A DNA stretch of 64,000 nt from Herbidospora mongoliensis. GTDB lineage: Bacteria; Actinomycetota; Actinomycetes; Streptosporangiales; Streptosporangiaceae. Location: the NCBI RefSeq assembly GCF_001570545.1, contig NZ_BBXD01000018.1, positions 325,782 through 389,781 on the forward strand, written 5' to 3'. Within the stretch, counting starts at the first letter, position 1, and each line of letters starts with the position of its first letter. Positions 16,194 through 24,801 of this stretch are shown here, one piece after another. The translations under genes and the position numbers were made by a program. Under the pieces are notes generated by a model. It saw nothing but the letters and a program-made list of their open reading frames with translations. It had not been told where the DNA came from and ran no database searches.

Positions 16194-16450
16194 AGGGCCT
16201 CCTTGGGGAGCGTGAACGGTCACCCGGAAGGATCACTTTCGGATGCGGTCAAGTGCAATGTAAGACGATCAACGGGAGGGTGAACAGTCAGGGGCGTTCT
16301 CGGTATGGCCGTGTTCTGGGGTTTCCGGTGCGGGTGGGGTGGTGAAGAGTGCGCAGGTGAGGGCGGTCGGGTGTGGCTTCTGACTGGTTCGGGGGTGGTT
16401 GTCAAGGCGTACAGGTGACGAAGACGCGGCCGGGAAAACGTGTTGCGGAA

Positions 16451-16473
16451 TTGTCGGTGGGCGGGGCTAGGGT
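16451..16473 (+). promoter_or_regulatory. PafBC/RecA-NDp-type DNA-damage promoter for the ABC exporter
   Basis: TTGTCGGTG (16451-16459), 8 nt, TAGGGT (16468-16473), 8 nt, then GTG 16482. It has the same motif, spacing and leaderless geometry as the recombinase promoter at 10558-10580; the 23-bp cores differ at one position. The upstream gap 16224-16450 shows no gene. Confidence 0.75.
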
Positions 16474-16481
16474 CGGGTCTC

Positions 16482-17405
16482 GTGGCTGAGGAACCGTTGA
16501 TTTACGCCCGTGGGCTGGTCAAGCGCTTCGGTGAGTTCACGGCGGTCGACGGGATCGACGTCGCGGTGGAGCGGGGTGAGGCGTTCGGGTTCCTGGGCCC
16601 CAATGGGGCGGGGAAGTCCTCGACGATGCGGATGATCAGTTGTGTGTCGGCGCCGACGGCCGGTGAGCTGCGGATCCTGGGGATGGATCCGGTGCGTGAC
16701 GGGGTGGCGATCCGGGGGCGGCTGGGGGTGTGCCCGCAGCTCGACAATCTCGACGCGGATCTGTCGGTGTTTGAGAATCTGACGACGTATGCGCGGTATT
16801 TCGGGTTGTCGCGGGCGGAGGCGCGGCGGCGGGCGGGTGAGCTGCTGGAGTTCGTGCAGCTGGCCGATCGGTCCGCGGGGAAGGTCGAGCCGTTGTCGGG
16901 CGGGATGAAGCGGCGGCTGACGATCGCGCGGGCGATGGTGAACGATCCGGAGATCATGCTGCTCGACGAGCCGACGACGGGGCTCGACCCGCAGGCGCGG
17001 CATCTGTTGTGGGAGCGGCTCTACCAGCTGAAGCAGCGGGGTGTGACGTTGGTGTTGACGACGCACTACATGGATGAGGCCGAGCAGTTGTGTGACCGGC
17101 TGGTGGTGATGGATGGCGGGCGGATCGTGGCGGAGGGGTCGCCGCGTGAGCTGATCTCGCGGTATTCGACGCCTGAGGTGGTGGAGTTGCGGTTCGCCGA
17201 CGGGGTGGATGTGGCGGCGAAGCTCGATGGGGTGGGTGAGCGGGTCGATCCGTTGCCCGACCGGCTGCTGGTGTATGCGCGTGATGGTGACGCGGCGGTG
17301 GCGGAGGTGCATCGGCGGGGGCTGGCGCCGTCCAGTGTGCTGGTGCGGCGATCCACGCTGGAGGATGTGTTCCTGCATCTCACGGGCCGGACGCTGGTGG
17401 AGTGA
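16482..17405 (+). CDS. ABC transporter ATP-binding protein (DrrA-like)
   Basis: 307-aa ATPase of the daunorubicin-resistance type. Walker A GPNGAGKS (39-46), signature LSGGMKRRL (about 138-146), Walker B IMLLDEP (about 158-164) and the DrrA-style C-terminal tail ending SSVLVRRSTLEDVFLHLTGR. Start is GTG 16482, the first codon of a predicted leaderless transcript from a damage-type promoter. Two permease genes follow in an overlapping operon, giving a complete exporter. Drug substrate unknown. Confidence 0.92.
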   Translation: MAEEPLIYARGLVKRFGEFTAVDGIDVAVERGEAFGFLGPNGAGKSSTMRMISCVSAPTAGELRILGMDPVRDGVAIRGRLGVCPQLDNLDADLSVFENLTTYARYFGLSRAEARRRAGELLEFVQLADRSAGKVEPLSGGMKRRLTIARAMVNDPEIMLLDEPTTGLDPQARHLLWERLYQLKQRGVTLVLTTHYMDEAEQLCDRLVVMDGGRIVAEGSPRELISRYSTPEVVELRFADGVDVAAKLDGVGERVDPLPDRLLVYARDGDAAVAEVHRRGLAPSSVLVRRSTLEDVFLHLTGRTLVE

Positions 17406-18175
17406 TGGCGTCCACGGCGGTGATGTCGACGGTGGCGGTGCTGGAGCGGCATCTGACGCTCTACCGGCGGTTGTTCTGGGCGTCGGCGTTGTCCTCGTTC
17501 GTGCTGCCGGTGCTGTTCCTGGTCAGCATCGGGCTGGGTGTCGGCGGTTATGTCGGCGACCTCGACGGGGTGAGCTACCTGCAGTGGATCGTGCCGGGGG
17601 TGATGGCGTCGACGGCGTTCCAGATGGCGCTGGGTGAGACGACCTTTCCGGTGCTGGGTGACTTCAAGTGGACGCGCGGCTATCACGCGATGCGGGCCAC
17701 GCCGGTGCGGATCGGTGACATGATCGCCGGTCAGGTGCTGTTCCTGATGGTGCGGGTGCTGCCGCAGACGGTGGTGTTCCTGCTGGTCGTGCTGCTGTTC
17801 GGCGGGTTGCGGTCGTGGTGGTCGGTGGTGACGCCGCTGGTGTGCGCGGCGGTGGTGGTCGCCTCGGCGTTGCCGGTGATGGGGTATGCGGCGCGGATCG
17901 ACAACGACGGCTATTTCGCGTTGCTGTTCCGGTTCGTGATGATCCCGATGACGTTGTTCGCGGGGGTGTTCTTCCCGGTGGCGCAGATGCCGGTGGCGGC
18001 TCAGGTGGTGGCGTGGGTGTCGCCGCTGTGGCATGGCGTGGAGTTGTGCCGGGCCGCGACGCTCGGGGTCGCGCCGCCGTGGCCGATCTGGGCGCATGTG
18101 CTGTGCCTGCTGGCGTGGTCGGCCGGGGGCGCCTGGTTCGCGATGCGCGGGTTCGCCCGCCGGTTGGCGGTGTAG
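17405..18175 (+). CDS. ABC-2 type permease subunit (DrrB-like)
   Basis: 256-aa membrane protein with about six hydrophobic helices (for example FVLPVLFLVSIGLGVGGYVG and VLFLMVRVLPQTVVFLLVVL). The ATG overlaps the ATPase stop (TGATG), so translation is coupled. Conserved FKWTRGYHAMRATPVRIGDMIAG resembles the coupling region of ABC-2 permeases. Works with the ATPase and the following permease. Confidence 0.88.
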   Translation: MASTAVMSTVAVLERHLTLYRRLFWASALSSFVLPVLFLVSIGLGVGGYVGDLDGVSYLQWIVPGVMASTAFQMALGETTFPVLGDFKWTRGYHAMRATPVRIGDMIAGQVLFLMVRVLPQTVVFLLVVLLFGGLRSWWSVVTPLVCAAVVVASALPVMGYAARIDNDGYFALLFRFVMIPMTLFAGVFFPVAQMPVAAQVVAWVSPLWHGVELCRAATLGVAPPWPIWAHVLCLLAWSAGGAWFAMRGFARRLAV

Positions 18176-18180
18176 GGCCG

Positions 18181-18996
18181 ATGATGACGGTGATGGTGGC
18201 CGGGCGGGCGGTCCGGCGCGGGATCTCGGCGGGCCGGGTGGGTGCGGTGGTGAACCGCAACGTGGGGGCGCTGCGGTCGGGGCCGGCCTATTGGCTGGTG
18301 TTGCTGTCGGGGTTCTTCGAGCCGCTGCTGTATCTGCTGTCGATCGGCGTCGGCGTGGGGGCGCTGGTCGGCATGGTTCCGGTCGGCGGGCGGATGGTCG
18401 ACTACGCGGTGTTCGTCGCGCCGGCGATGCTGGCGGTGTCGGCGATGTCGGGGGCGCTGGCCGAGACGACGTTCAACGTGTTCTGGAAGTTCAAGTACGC
18501 CAAGACGTATGACGCGGTGCTGGCCACGCCGGTCCGGCCGGTGGAGATCGCGCTGGGTGAGCTGACGTGGGCGCTGGTGCGTTGCCTGTTCTACACGGTG
18601 ATGTTCCTGGTGGTGATGGTCGTGCTCGGGCTGACGTCGGCCGGCGGGGCGCTGGCGGCCTTTCCTGCCACGGCGCTGGTGGGGGTGGCGTTCGGTGCGA
18701 CCGGGATGGCGATCTCGACGTTCCTGCGCGGCTGGCAGGATTTCGATCTGCTGACGACAGGTCAGTTCACGCTGTTCCTGTTCTCGGGGACGTTCTCGCC
18801 GGTGCAGGACTATCCGGTGGTGTTCGAGGTGATCGTGACGTTGACGCCGCTGTATCACGCGGTGGAGCTGGTGCGGGGGCTGGCGGTCGGGCCGCTGGGG
18901 TGGACGCTGCTCGTCCACGCGGCCTATCTGGTGGTGATGGCGGTGTGCGGGTTGTGGGTGGCGTCGCGGCGGATCGAGAAGCTGCTGCTGGTCTAG
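18181..18996 (+). CDS. ABC-2 type permease subunit
   Basis: 271 aa, second membrane subunit of the exporter, 5 bp after the first. It repeats the same architecture, with KFKYAKTYDAVLATPVRPVEIALGE matching FKWTRGYHAMRATPVRIGD of the partner, so the two arose by duplication and form a heterodimer. Start is the first of two adjacent ATGs (18181). The stop overlaps the stop of the convergent membrane-protein gene. Confidence 0.88.
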   Translation: MMTVMVAGRAVRRGISAGRVGAVVNRNVGALRSGPAYWLVLLSGFFEPLLYLLSIGVGVGALVGMVPVGGRMVDYAVFVAPAMLAVSAMSGALAETTFNVFWKFKYAKTYDAVLATPVRPVEIALGELTWALVRCLFYTVMFLVVMVVLGLTSAGGALAAFPATALVGVAFGATGMAISTFLRGWQDFDLLTTGQFTLFLFSGTFSPVQDYPVVFEVIVTLTPLYHAVELVRGLAVGPLGWTLLVHAAYLVVMAVCGLWVASRRIEKLLLV

Positions 18997-19994
18997 CGGG
19001 CCGCCCGGACGGCGGCGGTCAGCACGGCGATGACGACGGTGACGACGGCGGCCTGGCCGATGAGGTGGGGCGGGGTGGCCTGGCCGGTGATGTCGAGCAG
19101 GACGAACCCCGTCCACAGCGGGGTGACGGCGGCTCCGGCGGCCAGGCAGGTGATGTGCCGGCGCGACCAGCCGGGGTGGTGCGACCAGTGGGCGATGAGG
19201 GTCGCGGCGGCGGTCAGCAGGAGCACGCCGAGGATCAGGCCGGGCCACGTTTCGGGGCGGAGCGTGTAGAGCGTCACGGCCAGGGCGGCGGCGAGACCGG
19301 CCTGCCACGGGCGCGGGCGGTGTGCGAGAGATGCCGGGCGGCTCGCGGCCCTGTTCGTCGCGGCTGACGTCGCGTTGTGGGAGCCGTCTCCTGAGACGAG
19401 GGCCACCGCGTGGGGGGTGCGCGGGAACCGGAACGCGGCCGCGGCCAGCAGCAGGACGACCACGGCGGAGATCCCCAGCTGGAGGGGTGTGGCCTGGAAG
19501 GATCGCTGGTGCTCGTCGTAGATGAGCCAGGTGCCGGCCGCGAACAGCGTGATCGTCACGATCAGGCCGGGGGTGCGCAGCCACGGGGTGGTGGCGCGGC
19601 GGCGGGCCAGGGCCTCCATGAGGGCGATCGGGACGGCGAGGCTGGTGATGGTGTGCCCGGCGGTGAAGGTGATCAGCAGCCCCGGGTCCAGGCCCAGGGC
19701 CGGCAGGTAGGTGGGGGCGGCGGTGAAGTCGTGGCCGTCGAAGGCAGGGTTGAACAGGGACTGGTCGATGATGGCGGGCTGGAGCAGTCCGTAGGCGGCG
19801 GCCAGGGTCAGCATCGTCGGCCAGCCCCGGCCGGTGCTGCGGGTGACCTCGCGGATGAGCAGGGCCGCGCCGCCGTACATGGGGGCCAGGATGAGGATGC
19901 CGGGCAGCTGGGAGGTGGGGACGTTGCCGATGAGGTACTCCCCCATCAGCGGGGCCAGGAAGAACAGCCCGACGGCCAGGGTGATCCGGGTCAT
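18993..19994 (-). CDS. Polytopic membrane protein of unknown function
   Basis: 333 aa with roughly nine hydrophobic segments (MTRITLAVGLFFLAPLMGEYLIG, ILILAPMYGGAALLI, LQLGISAVVVLLLAAAAF and others) and a polar break near residues 205-235. No catalytic motif was recognised. A GTG at 20003 would add three residues. Transcribed toward the ABC exporter and divergent from the hemerythrin gene. Confidence 0.75.
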   Translation of the reverse strand: MTRITLAVGLFFLAPLMGEYLIGNVPTSQLPGILILAPMYGGAALLIREVTRSTGRGWPTMLTLAAAYGLLQPAIIDQSLFNPAFDGHDFTAAPTYLPALGLDPGLLITFTAGHTITSLAVPIALMEALARRRATTPWLRTPGLIVTITLFAAGTWLIYDEHQRSFQATPLQLGISAVVVLLLAAAAFRFPRTPHAVALVSGDGSHNATSAATNRAASRPASLAHRPRPWQAGLAAALAVTLYTLRPETWPGLILGVLLLTAAATLIAHWSHHPGWSRRHITCLAAGAAVTPLWTGFVLLDITGQATPPHLIGQAAVVTVVIAVLTAAVRAAR

Positions 19995-20124
19995 GCCGAG
20001 CACCGTATGAGCGGGGTGGTGGCGGGCGGATCGGGCGTGAGGCTGGTGCGGGGTGACTTTGGTCGGGTGGTGTCCGGGGGTGGGCGCGACTTTGGTGCCG
20101 GGCGGCTCTACAGTGGGTCGCCGT

Positions 20125-20607
20125 ATGTACTCATCTGATTCTGGCCCTGTTGGGCGATTGGCGGCATTCGGGAATCAGCTCGTCGAGGTGCACATGTGGT
20201 TGCGCGACGAGCTCGATCGGCTGGCTGAGGGAGACGACACCGCGGGTCGTGACCTGCGGGCCCACTGCCTGGCCTTCTGCACGGCGCTGGAGCGCCACCA
20301 CGTCGGCGAGGACACCCTCGGGTTCCCCGCCCTCGAGAACGACTTCCCCGAACTGGGTCCGACGCTGGAGTTGCTCCGGCGCGACCATGACATGATCTCC
20401 GGCATCCTGTCCCGCCTGGCGGGCCTGGCCGGACAGACCGGCGACAGCGCGGGTGACGAACGGTTCGCCGGGGAGGTGGCCGGGCTCACGGCGATCGTGA
20501 CCTCGCATTTCGCGTATGAGGAGCGGACGATCGTCGCGGCGCTCAACCGGCTCGACATCCCCGAGTGGCGCGACAATCCCCCGGACTTCCTGCGCGAATT
20601 CGACTGA
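20125..20607 (+). CDS. Hemerythrin (HHE) domain protein
   Basis: 160 aa, four-helix bundle predicted to bind a non-haem di-iron centre. Ligand-type His/Glu residues are seen in VEVHMWLRDEL, LERHHVGEDTLGFPAL, LLRRDHDMI and SHFAYEERTI. Such proteins bind O2 or NO. I choose ATG 20125 (MYSSDSG); TACAGT 16-11 nt upstream could be a -10 with a very short leader. Longer in-frame starts have no support. Confidence 0.82.
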   Translation: MYSSDSGPVGRLAAFGNQLVEVHMWLRDELDRLAEGDDTAGRDLRAHCLAFCTALERHHVGEDTLGFPALENDFPELGPTLELLRRDHDMISGILSRLAGLAGQTGDSAGDERFAGEVAGLTAIVTSHFAYEERTIVAALNRLDIPEWRDNPPDFLREFD

Positions 20608-20641
20608 GCGGGTGCACGCCGGACTGCCGACAATGGTGGTC

Positions 20642-20707
20642 CGGCTCGCCTTCATGATCATGGTGGCGACGTTTGCCGACTTCATTCATCTGCTGATTCC
20701 GGCCACC
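20642..20707 (+). pseudogene. Relic of an RND transporter membrane segment
   Basis: Reads RLAFMIMVATFADFIHLLIPAT, matching AIVFMIMVATFSSFIQPLILLV of the intact pump near residues 890-911. 24 bp (20650-20673) are identical to 3345-3368 and the similarity fades beyond. It is a short isolated gene fragment. The rest of the gap 20608-21135 holds repeat copy B and no other gene. Confidence 0.6.
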
Positions 20708-20812
20708 CCAGAGCGCGAAAGGGCGCGCCCCTTGTGGCGGCTGAGTGCGCCGGGCCAGGCAACGTGCCTCGCGGAACGGCGCTCCTGTGTTGCGCGCCGT
20801 TCGTGGTCTTTT

Positions 20813-20890
20813 GCTCCGTTACGGCTTCGCGTGGCAGGCCCCGCCCGCTGTCTCCGCTCCGCCCCGTGACCGGCACCTACCGGCCGTGCC
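20813..20890 (-). repeat. Dispersed CCGTAACGG element, copy B (inverted)
   Basis: Reads CTCCGTTACGGCTTCGCGTGGC followed by degenerate CCCCGCCCGC and CCGGCC blocks on the plus strand. The 25 bp before the core (GCGCCGTTCGTGGTCTTTT) match copy A. This is the least conserved of the six copies and does not adjoin a stop codon. Confidence 0.6.
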
Positions 20891-21135
20891 CGGATCGCCC
20901 CGCTACGCCGGGAGTCTCTCCCCTCCCCCGACCGCCGTCTCACCACCTGGCGAGACGGCGGTACCAGATCACTTTCGCGCGGTTGACGGCGCTCGTGGCG
21001 TGAACGGCGGCGCACCGGAGTGACTTCTCCGTTTTCACCTGGCCGTCGGCCGGTGGTTCGGAGCCCGTGCCCCGAACCACCGGCCGGGCGCTGCCGGTTC
21101 GTTTCGGCCGGTCAGGGCGGCGGTGTGAGCCGGGG

Positions 21136-21561
21136 TCAGATCCGGGTCATGGTGGATTCGTAGCCGCCTCCGCCGGGGTAGACCCAGGCGCCGGTGACGG
21201 TGGTGCCGTCGGCGCTGAACGTGCCTTCGTAGTAGGCGGGGCCGCCCTTCGCGCCGCCCCAGATGGTCAACGTGTCGCCGGTCAGTTCGTACACGTAGTC
21301 GAGGGTGTTTCCGGTCGAGTCGTAGAAGCGTGACACCACGTCGGTGCCGGTCGGCTCGCCGAAGGGGCGCAGGTTGCCGATCACTTCCAGGCCGGTGACA
21401 GGCTGGCCGAACTGGGTGAGGTCGACGTGCTGGAGCAGGAAGAAGCCGCCGGGCATCCACTCGTACCGCACGGTTCCGGCGGCGCCGCCGGTGATCGCCC
21501 AGGTGCCGACCAGGCGATCCAGGGCCTTCATGTCGGCGCTCGGCTGGTAGGTCTGCGTCAT
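21136..21561 (-). CDS. DUF1579-like protein
   Basis: 141-aa lipocalin-like beta-rich protein (MKALDRLVGTWAITGG at the N-terminus, then YEWMPGGFFLLQHVDL and TLTIWGGAKGGPAYYEGTFSADG). Function unknown; such proteins often accompany ECF42 sigma loci. ATG start with AAGGAG upstream. Its promoter is an ECF42-type site divergent from an equal site serving the DUF998-YCII-sigma operon. Confidence 0.75.
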   Translation of the reverse strand: MTQTYQPSADMKALDRLVGTWAITGGAAGTVRYEWMPGGFFLLQHVDLTQFGQPVTGLEVIGNLRPFGEPTGTDVVSRFYDSTGNTLDYVYELTGDTLTIWGGAKGGPAYYEGTFSADGTTVTGAWVYPGGGGYESTMTRI

Positions 21562-21599
21562 CTGGTTCTCCTTGGGGTTTCGGTGACTGCTCGCCGGTA

Positions 21600-21627
21600 C
21601 CTCGGAGTCCGCTGAGGAGCTTCGACA
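21600..21627 (-). promoter_or_regulatory. ECF42-type promoter of the DUF1579-like gene
   Basis: Minus strand: TGTCGA (21622-21627), 17-bp spacer, CGAGG (21600-21604) continuing TACCGGCG. The facing promoter at 21662-21689 has the same hexamer, the same spacer length and the identical 13-nt CGAGGTACCGGCG. Reported ECF42 targets carry TGTCGA at -35 and CGA at -10. Confidence 0.7.
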
Positions 21628-21661
21628 CGATCGGGGCGTGATTCAGATCACATCGCGGACG

Positions 21662-21689
21662 TGTCGAGAGCCCGGATCCGGCTCCGAGG
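21662..21689 (+). promoter_or_regulatory. ECF42-type promoter of the DUF998-YCII-sigma operon
   Basis: TGTCGA (21662-21667), 17-bp spacer, CGAGG (21685-21689) continuing TACCGGCG. It drives the operon that ends in the ECF42 sigma gene, implying positive autoregulation. No separate promoter of this type was found before the YCII gene. Confidence 0.7.
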
Positions 21690-21723
21690 TACCGGCGGGA
21701 ATCCACCCCTCAAGGAGGAAGTC

Positions 21724-22377
21724 ATGGCCACCACCTCAGCCACCGCCCCGGCCACCATCGGCGTCCCCGCCGCCCGCCACCTGCTGCTCGCCGGAGCTCT
21801 GGCGGGGCCGGTGTTCCTCGCCTCGGCGGCCGTCCAGATGCTCACCCGTGAGGGCTTCGTCATCACCCGCCATCCGATCAGCCAGCTCTCCACCGGCGAC
21901 CTCGGCTGGATCCAGATCGCCACGTTCGTCCTGGCCGGTCTGGGCGCACTGGCACTGGCGGGTGGTGTCAGGCGCGATGTCACCGAGGGGATCGGGCGGC
22001 GGGCGCTGCCCGTTCTCGTCGGAATCTTCGGGGCCGGGATGATCGCCGCGGGCGTGTTCGTCATGGACCCGGAGAACGGTTTTCCCATCGGGACTCCCGA
22101 CGGGCCGGTGGCGGAGATGTCCTGGCACGGCATCACGCACTCGGCCGCCGCCGCGGTCTCCTTCACCGCGCTGGCCATCGCCGCCATCGTGCTGGCGGTC
22201 CGGTGCGCGCGCCGTCGGGCCGTGCCGGCGGCGATCGGCAGCGGCGTCGCCGCGCTCGTCCTGCTGCTGCCCATGTCGCCCGATCACATGAGCATCCAGA
22301 TCGCCGTCAACGGTGTGGTCGCCTTCACCTGGACGACCGTCCTGGCCCTGTCTCTGATGCTGCGTCGCGCCGCCTGA
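21724..22377 (+). CDS. DUF998 family membrane protein
   Basis: 217 aa with about six transmembrane helices. HPISQLSTGDLGWIQIATFVLAGLGAL and DPENGFPIGTP are typical of DUF998. AAGGAGG precedes ATG 21724. It is the first gene after the ECF42-type promoter and ends 44 bp before the YCII gene. Role unknown; membrane stress or lipid context is a guess only. Confidence 0.85.
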   Translation: MATTSATAPATIGVPAARHLLLAGALAGPVFLASAAVQMLTREGFVITRHPISQLSTGDLGWIQIATFVLAGLGALALAGGVRRDVTEGIGRRALPVLVGIFGAGMIAAGVFVMDPENGFPIGTPDGPVAEMSWHGITHSAAAAVSFTALAIAAIVLAVRCARRRAVPAAIGSGVAALVLLLPMSPDHMSIQIAVNGVVAFTWTTVLALSLMLRRAA

Positions 22378-22420
22378 CCTCGCGTACGCTTTCTCGAACG
22401 TTCGAAAGAGGTTGTCCACC

Positions 22421-22792
22421 GTGAAGTATCTGCTGCTCAGCTACACCCCGGCCGCGGCCTGGGACGCCGCGACCGCTGACACCCCGTCGGAGGAGGCGCT
22501 GGCGGCGTTCGCCGCCTACCAGAAGTTCGAGCAGGAACTGATCGCCACCGGCGAGTTCGTCGGCAGCGAGGGCCTCGGCCATCCCGCGGTCGCCACCACG
22601 GTCCGCAGGACCGCAGGCGGTGTGGTGGCGACCGACGGGCCGTTCGCCGAGCTGAAGGAGGTCCTGGCGAGCTTCGCCGTCATCGACGTGGCGGGCCAGG
22701 AACGTGCCGTGGAGATCGTCTCGCGGATCGTCGAGGTGCTGGGCGAGCCGATCGAGATCCGGCCGATCATGGGCGAGGACTTCACGGCGTGA
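22421..22792 (+). CDS. YCII/DGPF-domain protein
   Basis: 123 aa, MKYLLLSYTP start (GTG 22421, AAAGAGG upstream) and the DGPFAELKEVL signature. In ECF42 loci the DGPF protein is always encoded beside the sigma factor and is the main known target. The stop overlaps the sigma-gene GTG. A palindrome TCGAACGTTCGA (22394-22405) just upstream may affect expression or processing. Confidence 0.88.
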   Translation: MKYLLLSYTPAAAWDAATADTPSEEALAAFAAYQKFEQELIATGEFVGSEGLGHPAVATTVRRTAGGVVATDGPFAELKEVLASFAVIDVAGQERAVEIVSRIVEVLGEPIEIRPIMGEDFTA

Positions 22793-24123
22793 CCGATCAC
22801 GCCGGACCGGCGGCCGTCAGTGCGGCCTTTAGCGCGGTCGGCAGGACGGTTGGCCAGACGGAGGGCCAGACGCGCGCGGGCATGGACTCCGGCATCGAGC
22901 ACCTGTTGCGTGTCGAGGCGCCGCAGGTGCTCGGCGCGCTGGTGCGGCGTTTCGGCCGCTTCGACGTCGCCGAGGACGCGGTGCAGGAGGCGTTGCTCAC
23001 CGCGAGCCGCCTCTGGCCGGCCGGCGGCGTGCCGGAGGACCCGCGCGGCTGGCTGATTCGCGTCGGCTATCGGCGGATGGTCGATCTGCTGCGCGCCGAC
23101 CAGTCCCGGCGCCGGCGTGAGCGGGAGGCCGGCGTCGCCGAGCTGGCCATGGGGGAACCGGGCCGCGGGCCGGGCGTCGCGCGGCAGACCGACGACAGCC
23201 TCGCCCTGCTGCTGTTGTGCTGTCACCCGGCCTTGAGCGTCACCTCCCAGGTGGCGCTCACGTTGCGGGCGGTGGGCGGGCTCACGACCGCCGAGATCGC
23301 GCACGCCCACGGGGTTCCGGAGAACACGATGGGCACCCGGATCAGCCGCGCCAAGCAGCGGCTGGCCCGCGCGGGCGCCCGCTTCACCCCGCCGGCCGAC
23401 ACCGACCGCGGCGGCCGGATGGCCGCCGCGGCCCAGGTGCTCTACCTGATCTTCAACGAGGGGTACACCGCCTCCGCCGGCGACCGGCTCGCCCGCGTCG
23501 GCCTGACCGGTGAGGCCATCCGCCTGACCCGCATGCTCCACGCCTGCGCGCCCGCCGACGTCGAGGTCACCGGGCTGCTCGCGCTGATGCTGCTCACCGA
23601 GGCGCGTCGTCCCGCCCGCACCGGTGCCCACGAGGAGCTGGTGCCCTGGGAGGAGCAGGACCGGACGCGGTGGGACTGCGACCTCATCCGCGAGGGCACC
23701 GAGCTGATCGACGGGGTGTGGGGCCGCCGCGAGGTCGGCCCGTATCAGCTGCAGGCGGCGATCGCGGCCGTCCACGCGGCGGCGGCCTCGCCGCGGCGGA
23801 CCGACTGGCCGCAGATCGCGGCGCTGTATGTGTGGCTCGAGCGGCTCAACCCGATCCCGTCGGTACGGCTGAGCCGGGTGGTGGCCGTGGCCAAGGCGTA
23901 CGGGCCGGTTCGGGGGCTGGCCCTGCTCGACGACCTCGACCGCCGTTTTCAGCTTGGCCGCGATCCGCTGGTCCGGCGGCGCGAACGCGCGGTGCGGGCC
24001 CACCTGCTCCTGATGACCGGCGACGCGGCCGGCGCGGTGAGGCTGTATCGCGAAGCGGCCGAGCTGACGGGCAACCTGGTCGAGCGGCGATATCTGCTCG
24101 ACCAGGCCGACCGTCTGGGCTGA
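22789..24123 (+). CDS. ECF42-type RNA polymerase sigma factor
   Basis: 444 aa. Sigma region 2 (APQVLGALVRRFGRFDVAEDAVQEALLTA), region 4 (VALTLRAVGGLTTAEIAHAHGVPENTMGTRISRAKQRL) and the long C-terminal TPR-like extension of ECF42 (LYLIFNEGYTAS, then TGLLALMLLTEARRPART, ending YLLDQADRLG). The extension is needed for activity in studied members. GTG 22789 is coupled to the YCII stop; the first 31 residues are poorly conserved and MDSGIEHLL (ATG 22882) may be the functional start. Confidence 0.9.
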   Translation: MTDHAGPAAVSAAFSAVGRTVGQTEGQTRAGMDSGIEHLLRVEAPQVLGALVRRFGRFDVAEDAVQEALLTASRLWPAGGVPEDPRGWLIRVGYRRMVDLLRADQSRRRREREAGVAELAMGEPGRGPGVARQTDDSLALLLLCCHPALSVTSQVALTLRAVGGLTTAEIAHAHGVPENTMGTRISRAKQRLARAGARFTPPADTDRGGRMAAAAQVLYLIFNEGYTASAGDRLARVGLTGEAIRLTRMLHACAPADVEVTGLLALMLLTEARRPARTGAHEELVPWEEQDRTRWDCDLIREGTELIDGVWGRREVGPYQLQAAIAAVHAAAASPRRTDWPQIAALYVWLERLNPIPSVRLSRVVAVAKAYGPVRGLALLDDLDRRFQLGRDPLVRRRERAVRAHLLLMTGDAAGAVRLYREAAELTGNLVERRYLLDQADRLG

Positions 24124-24156
24124 GAACACGCGCGTGGTGCCACCGCCGCGTGACGC

Positions 24157-24801
24157 TCAGCTGTCGGAGTTGGTCAGTTCGCGGGGGTGGCCGGCGGGGT
24201 CGTCGCGGTCGGGTCCGGCGGGCTGGGAGCGGCGGCGCGAGACGTACCGGACGATCTCCACGATCGCCGTCACGGTCAGCGCGATGCCCAGGCCGAGCAG
24301 GAGGCCCTTGAACGGGTTGTCCTCGAAGGCGGCGCCGCCGATGTAGCCGATCAGGGCCGAGTAGGCCGCCCAGGAGATGACCGCGATGCCGTCGAAGAAG
24401 GCGAAACGGTGCAGGGGGTAGCGGACGACGCCGGTGGTCAGGGTGACGGCGGTGCGGCCGCCGGGGATGTAGCGGGCGACGACCAGGAGCAGGCCGCCGC
24501 GTTCCTCGAAGGCGGCGTGGGCCCAGCGGATGGCGGTGCGGTGCCGGATGCGGGCGCCGCCGGCGCGGCCGATCTGGTAGCTGATGTTGTCCCCGATGAA
24601 CGCTCCCGTCGCGGCGGCCGCGATCACCAGGCCCAGGTGGGGTGTGCCTTCGGCTGCGGCGAACACCCCGGCGGTGATCACGGCCGTCTCGCTGGGCACC
24701 ACGGGGAAGAAGGCGTCGATCACCGAGATGGCCAGCAGGGCGGCGTAGACCCATGGGGATGTCATCACATCGTGCAGGAAGGTCATGATGGCATCGGTCA
24801 T
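24157..24801 (-). CDS. DedA family membrane protein
   Basis: 214 aa. DedA/SNARE-associated pattern: FFPVVPSETAVITAGVFAA, GDNISYQIGRAGG and VARYIPGGRTAVTLTTGV with the conserved RxxPGGR. The C-terminal tail is charged. DedA proteins act in lipid flipping (undecaprenyl phosphate or phosphatidylethanolamine). ATG start; convergent with the ECF42 sigma gene. Confidence 0.9.
   Translation of the reverse strand: MTDAIMTFLHDVMTSPWVYAALLAISVIDAFFPVVPSETAVITAGVFAAAEGTPHLGLVIAAAATGAFIGDNISYQIGRAGGARIRHRTAIRWAHAAFEERGGLLLVVARYIPGGRTAVTLTTGVVRYPLHRFAFFDGIAVISWAAYSALIGYIGGAAFEDNPFKGLLLGLGIALTVTAIVEIVRYVSRRRSQPAGPDRDDPAGHPRELTNSDS

Noticed and set aside
22394-22405. TCGAACGTTCGA as a LexA SOS box upstream of the YCII gene
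   Set aside because: The GAAC and GTTC halves abut; actinobacterial LexA sites need four bases between them. It remains an unexplained palindrome.
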